64,000 nucleotides of DNA, from contig NZ_JIAD01000001.1 of NCBI RefSeq assembly GCF_000688015.1, forward strand, positions 62,001 to 126,000. The letters run 5' to 3'. Shown here piece after piece: positions 63,178 to 64,000 of the stretch (its first letter is position 1; every line of letters begins with the position of its first letter). Made by a program: the position numbers and the translations under genes. The notes beneath the pieces are model-generated. The model did not search any database. It saw nothing but the letters and a program-made list of their open reading frames with translations, and was not told the origin of the DNA. This DNA comes from Eubacterium sp. AB3007. GTDB taxonomy: Bacteria; Bacillota; Clostridia; Peptostreptococcales; Anaerovoracaceae.

Positions 63178-64000
63178 TCACAATTCCTTTCTGTCGTGCC
63201 GGAAGGAGGGGTGATCTCCTCTTCCGAAATCAAGCCGGTATCCAATGCGCTGCATCCGAGTGGCAAGACTGTTCATTCCTTCTACTGATTCTGCGCTTGT
63301 GCTGAGCTTGTTGTCGTACAGCTCGTATTTCTCTCTTGCGTCCGGTGGAGAAAGGTTAGGCATCACCACGTTTGCACCGGCCAGGATCCCTCGCTCCCGC
63401 CCGTCAGCATCGATGGTGGACAAAGCCGTGGTTGCCGGAAGAAGCACCTTTGGGAGCATGATTCTTGTGAGGCTCAGGCAGGCGGTTGTCAGGTCCACCG
63501 GACCTGTGGGATACCTCCGAAAGGGGGTGTCGTGATGGGGTACAAAGGGCCCGATTCCTACCATCTCTGGCTCCAGTTCTTTCAGAAACAGAAAGTCCTT
63601 TGCCAGTGTTTCGGCTGTCTGTCCCGGTGTGCCTACCATGAACCCGGCGCCCACTTGATATCCCAGATCCTTCAGATCCCAAAGGCATTGTTTTCGATGC
63701 TCCCACCGCATGCTCCGGGGATGAAGCCGGGCATAGTGCGCCGGATCTGCGGTCTCGTGTCGAAGCAGGTATCGGTCGGCCCCTGCCTCCCGCCATGCCC
63801 TGTATGTCTCCCTTGGCCGCTCGCCTACCGAAAGGGTCACGGCGCAGTCCGGGAACTCTGCCTTGATCCGTTCCACCAGTTGGCACAAAGCCTTGTCAGA
63901 AAGGGCTATGCCGCCAGCGTCAGTCCCCCAGCCGCTGTCCTCCCCGCCCTGGAGCACGAAGGTCCGCAATCCCAGCGCATGCCCCTCTCGGCAGCATGCG
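63178..64000 (-). CDS. hydE: [FeFe]-hydrogenase maturase HydE, 5' end outside the window
   Basis: The visible 273 codons cover most of the radical SAM barrel: GLRTFVLQGGEDSGWG, VTLSVGERPRETYRAWREAGADRYLLRHETAD, HYARLHP, GYQVGAGFMVGTPGQT and IGPFVPHHDTPF. The frame stays open to 64000, and the CxxxCxxC cluster motif would lie beyond the edge. HydE works with HydG and HydF in building the H-cluster dithiolate. Its stop is 2 bp from the ATG of the ATP-grasp gene, so the two are translationally close. Confidence 0.95.
   Translation of the reverse strand, partial: ACCREGHALGLRTFVLQGGEDSGWGTDAGGIALSDKALCQLVERIKAEFPDCAVTLSVGERPRETYRAWREAGADRYLLRHETADPAHYARLHPRSMRWEHRKQCLWDLKDLGYQVGAGFMVGTPGQTAETLAKDFLFLKELEPEMVGIGPFVPHHDTPFRRYPTGPVDLTTACLSLTRIMLPKVLLPATTALSTIDADGRERGILAGANVVMPNLSPPDAREKYELYDNKLSTSAESVEGMNSLATRMQRIGYRLDFGRGDHPSFRHDRKEL

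Noticed and set aside
1..64000. CRISPR arrays, tRNA or rRNA genes, intact insertion sequences, prophage
   Set aside because: No repeated spacer units, no TTCGAATC-type tRNA arms with acceptor pairing, and no transposase, integrase or phage structural gene were found on reading.

Overview
The window reads as chromosome of an anaerobic, fermentative member of the Clostridia (Bacillota). The basis is the [FeFe]-hydrogenase maturases HydE, HydF and HydG, an acyl-CoA dehydrogenase with electron-transfer flavoprotein whose EtfA carries a ferredoxin domain, pyruvate carboxylase, RNase Y, the short HisG/HisZ pair, and strong Shine-Dalgarno sites with TTGACA/TATAAT-type promoters. Genus cannot be fixed from sequence alone; a relative of the Anaerovoracaceae/Eubacteriales is a guess. 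No tRNA, rRNA, CRISPR array, intact transposon or prophage was seen.

Layout. 0-4 kb: an accessory, more AT-rich stretch with two broken genes (an FGGY sugar kinase and an arylamine N-acetyltransferase, each with an internal deletion), a DUF134-NifX fusion regulator with paired palindromic operators, a nitroreductase and a GNAT acetyltransferase. 4-9.5 kb: glycogen branching enzyme and a cytoplasmic GH13 glucanohydrolase, then a DUF5685 protein coupled to a J-domain protein. 9.5-15.3 kb: argH, malic enzyme and fumC, which together turn argininosuccinate-derived fumarate into pyruvate, then a radical SAM gene and ung transcribed divergently from promoters so close to the start codons that both mRNAs may be leaderless. 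15.3-24.5 kb: lemA, DUF2207 and a zincin, a REP-like palindrome, typA, mscS and pyc.

24.6-34 kb: a sodium/alanine symporter; a membrane LuxR-type regulator with two DUF819 transporters and a VanX-like D,D-dipeptidase; infC-rpmI-rplT with an attenuated leader and an AUU start; coaBC; and a frameshifted PD-(D/E)XK nuclease relic. 34-37.5 kb: a metal permease and Fur-family regulator behind a Fur-like operator, then an uncharacterised three-gene set (IscU-like scaffold, GGGtGRT protein, small Cys-rich membrane protein). 37.6-44.6 kb: a tightly overlapping histidine operon hisZGCBHAFIE-hisK that lacks hisD.

44.9-53 kb: a membrane-anchored trigger-factor-like isomerase, nrdR, cmk, radC, an orphan minD, rny, and a cysteine desulfurase-thiI pair for tRNA 4-thiouridine. 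53-57 kb: acyl-CoA dehydrogenase with EtfBA, and a small DUF4234 membrane protein. 57-64 kb, minus strand: an agmatinase-family gene, then hydE - ATP-grasp ligase - broken esterase - hydG - hydF - TMEM175 channel.

The best candidates for undescribed biology are the IscU-like/GGGtGRT/Cys-rich membrane module, the LuxR-DUF819-VanX module, the autoregulated DUF134-NifX fusion, and the ATP-grasp/esterase pair inside the hydrogenase maturation cluster. A second theme is gene decay: three separate genes have lost an internal block together with their frame.
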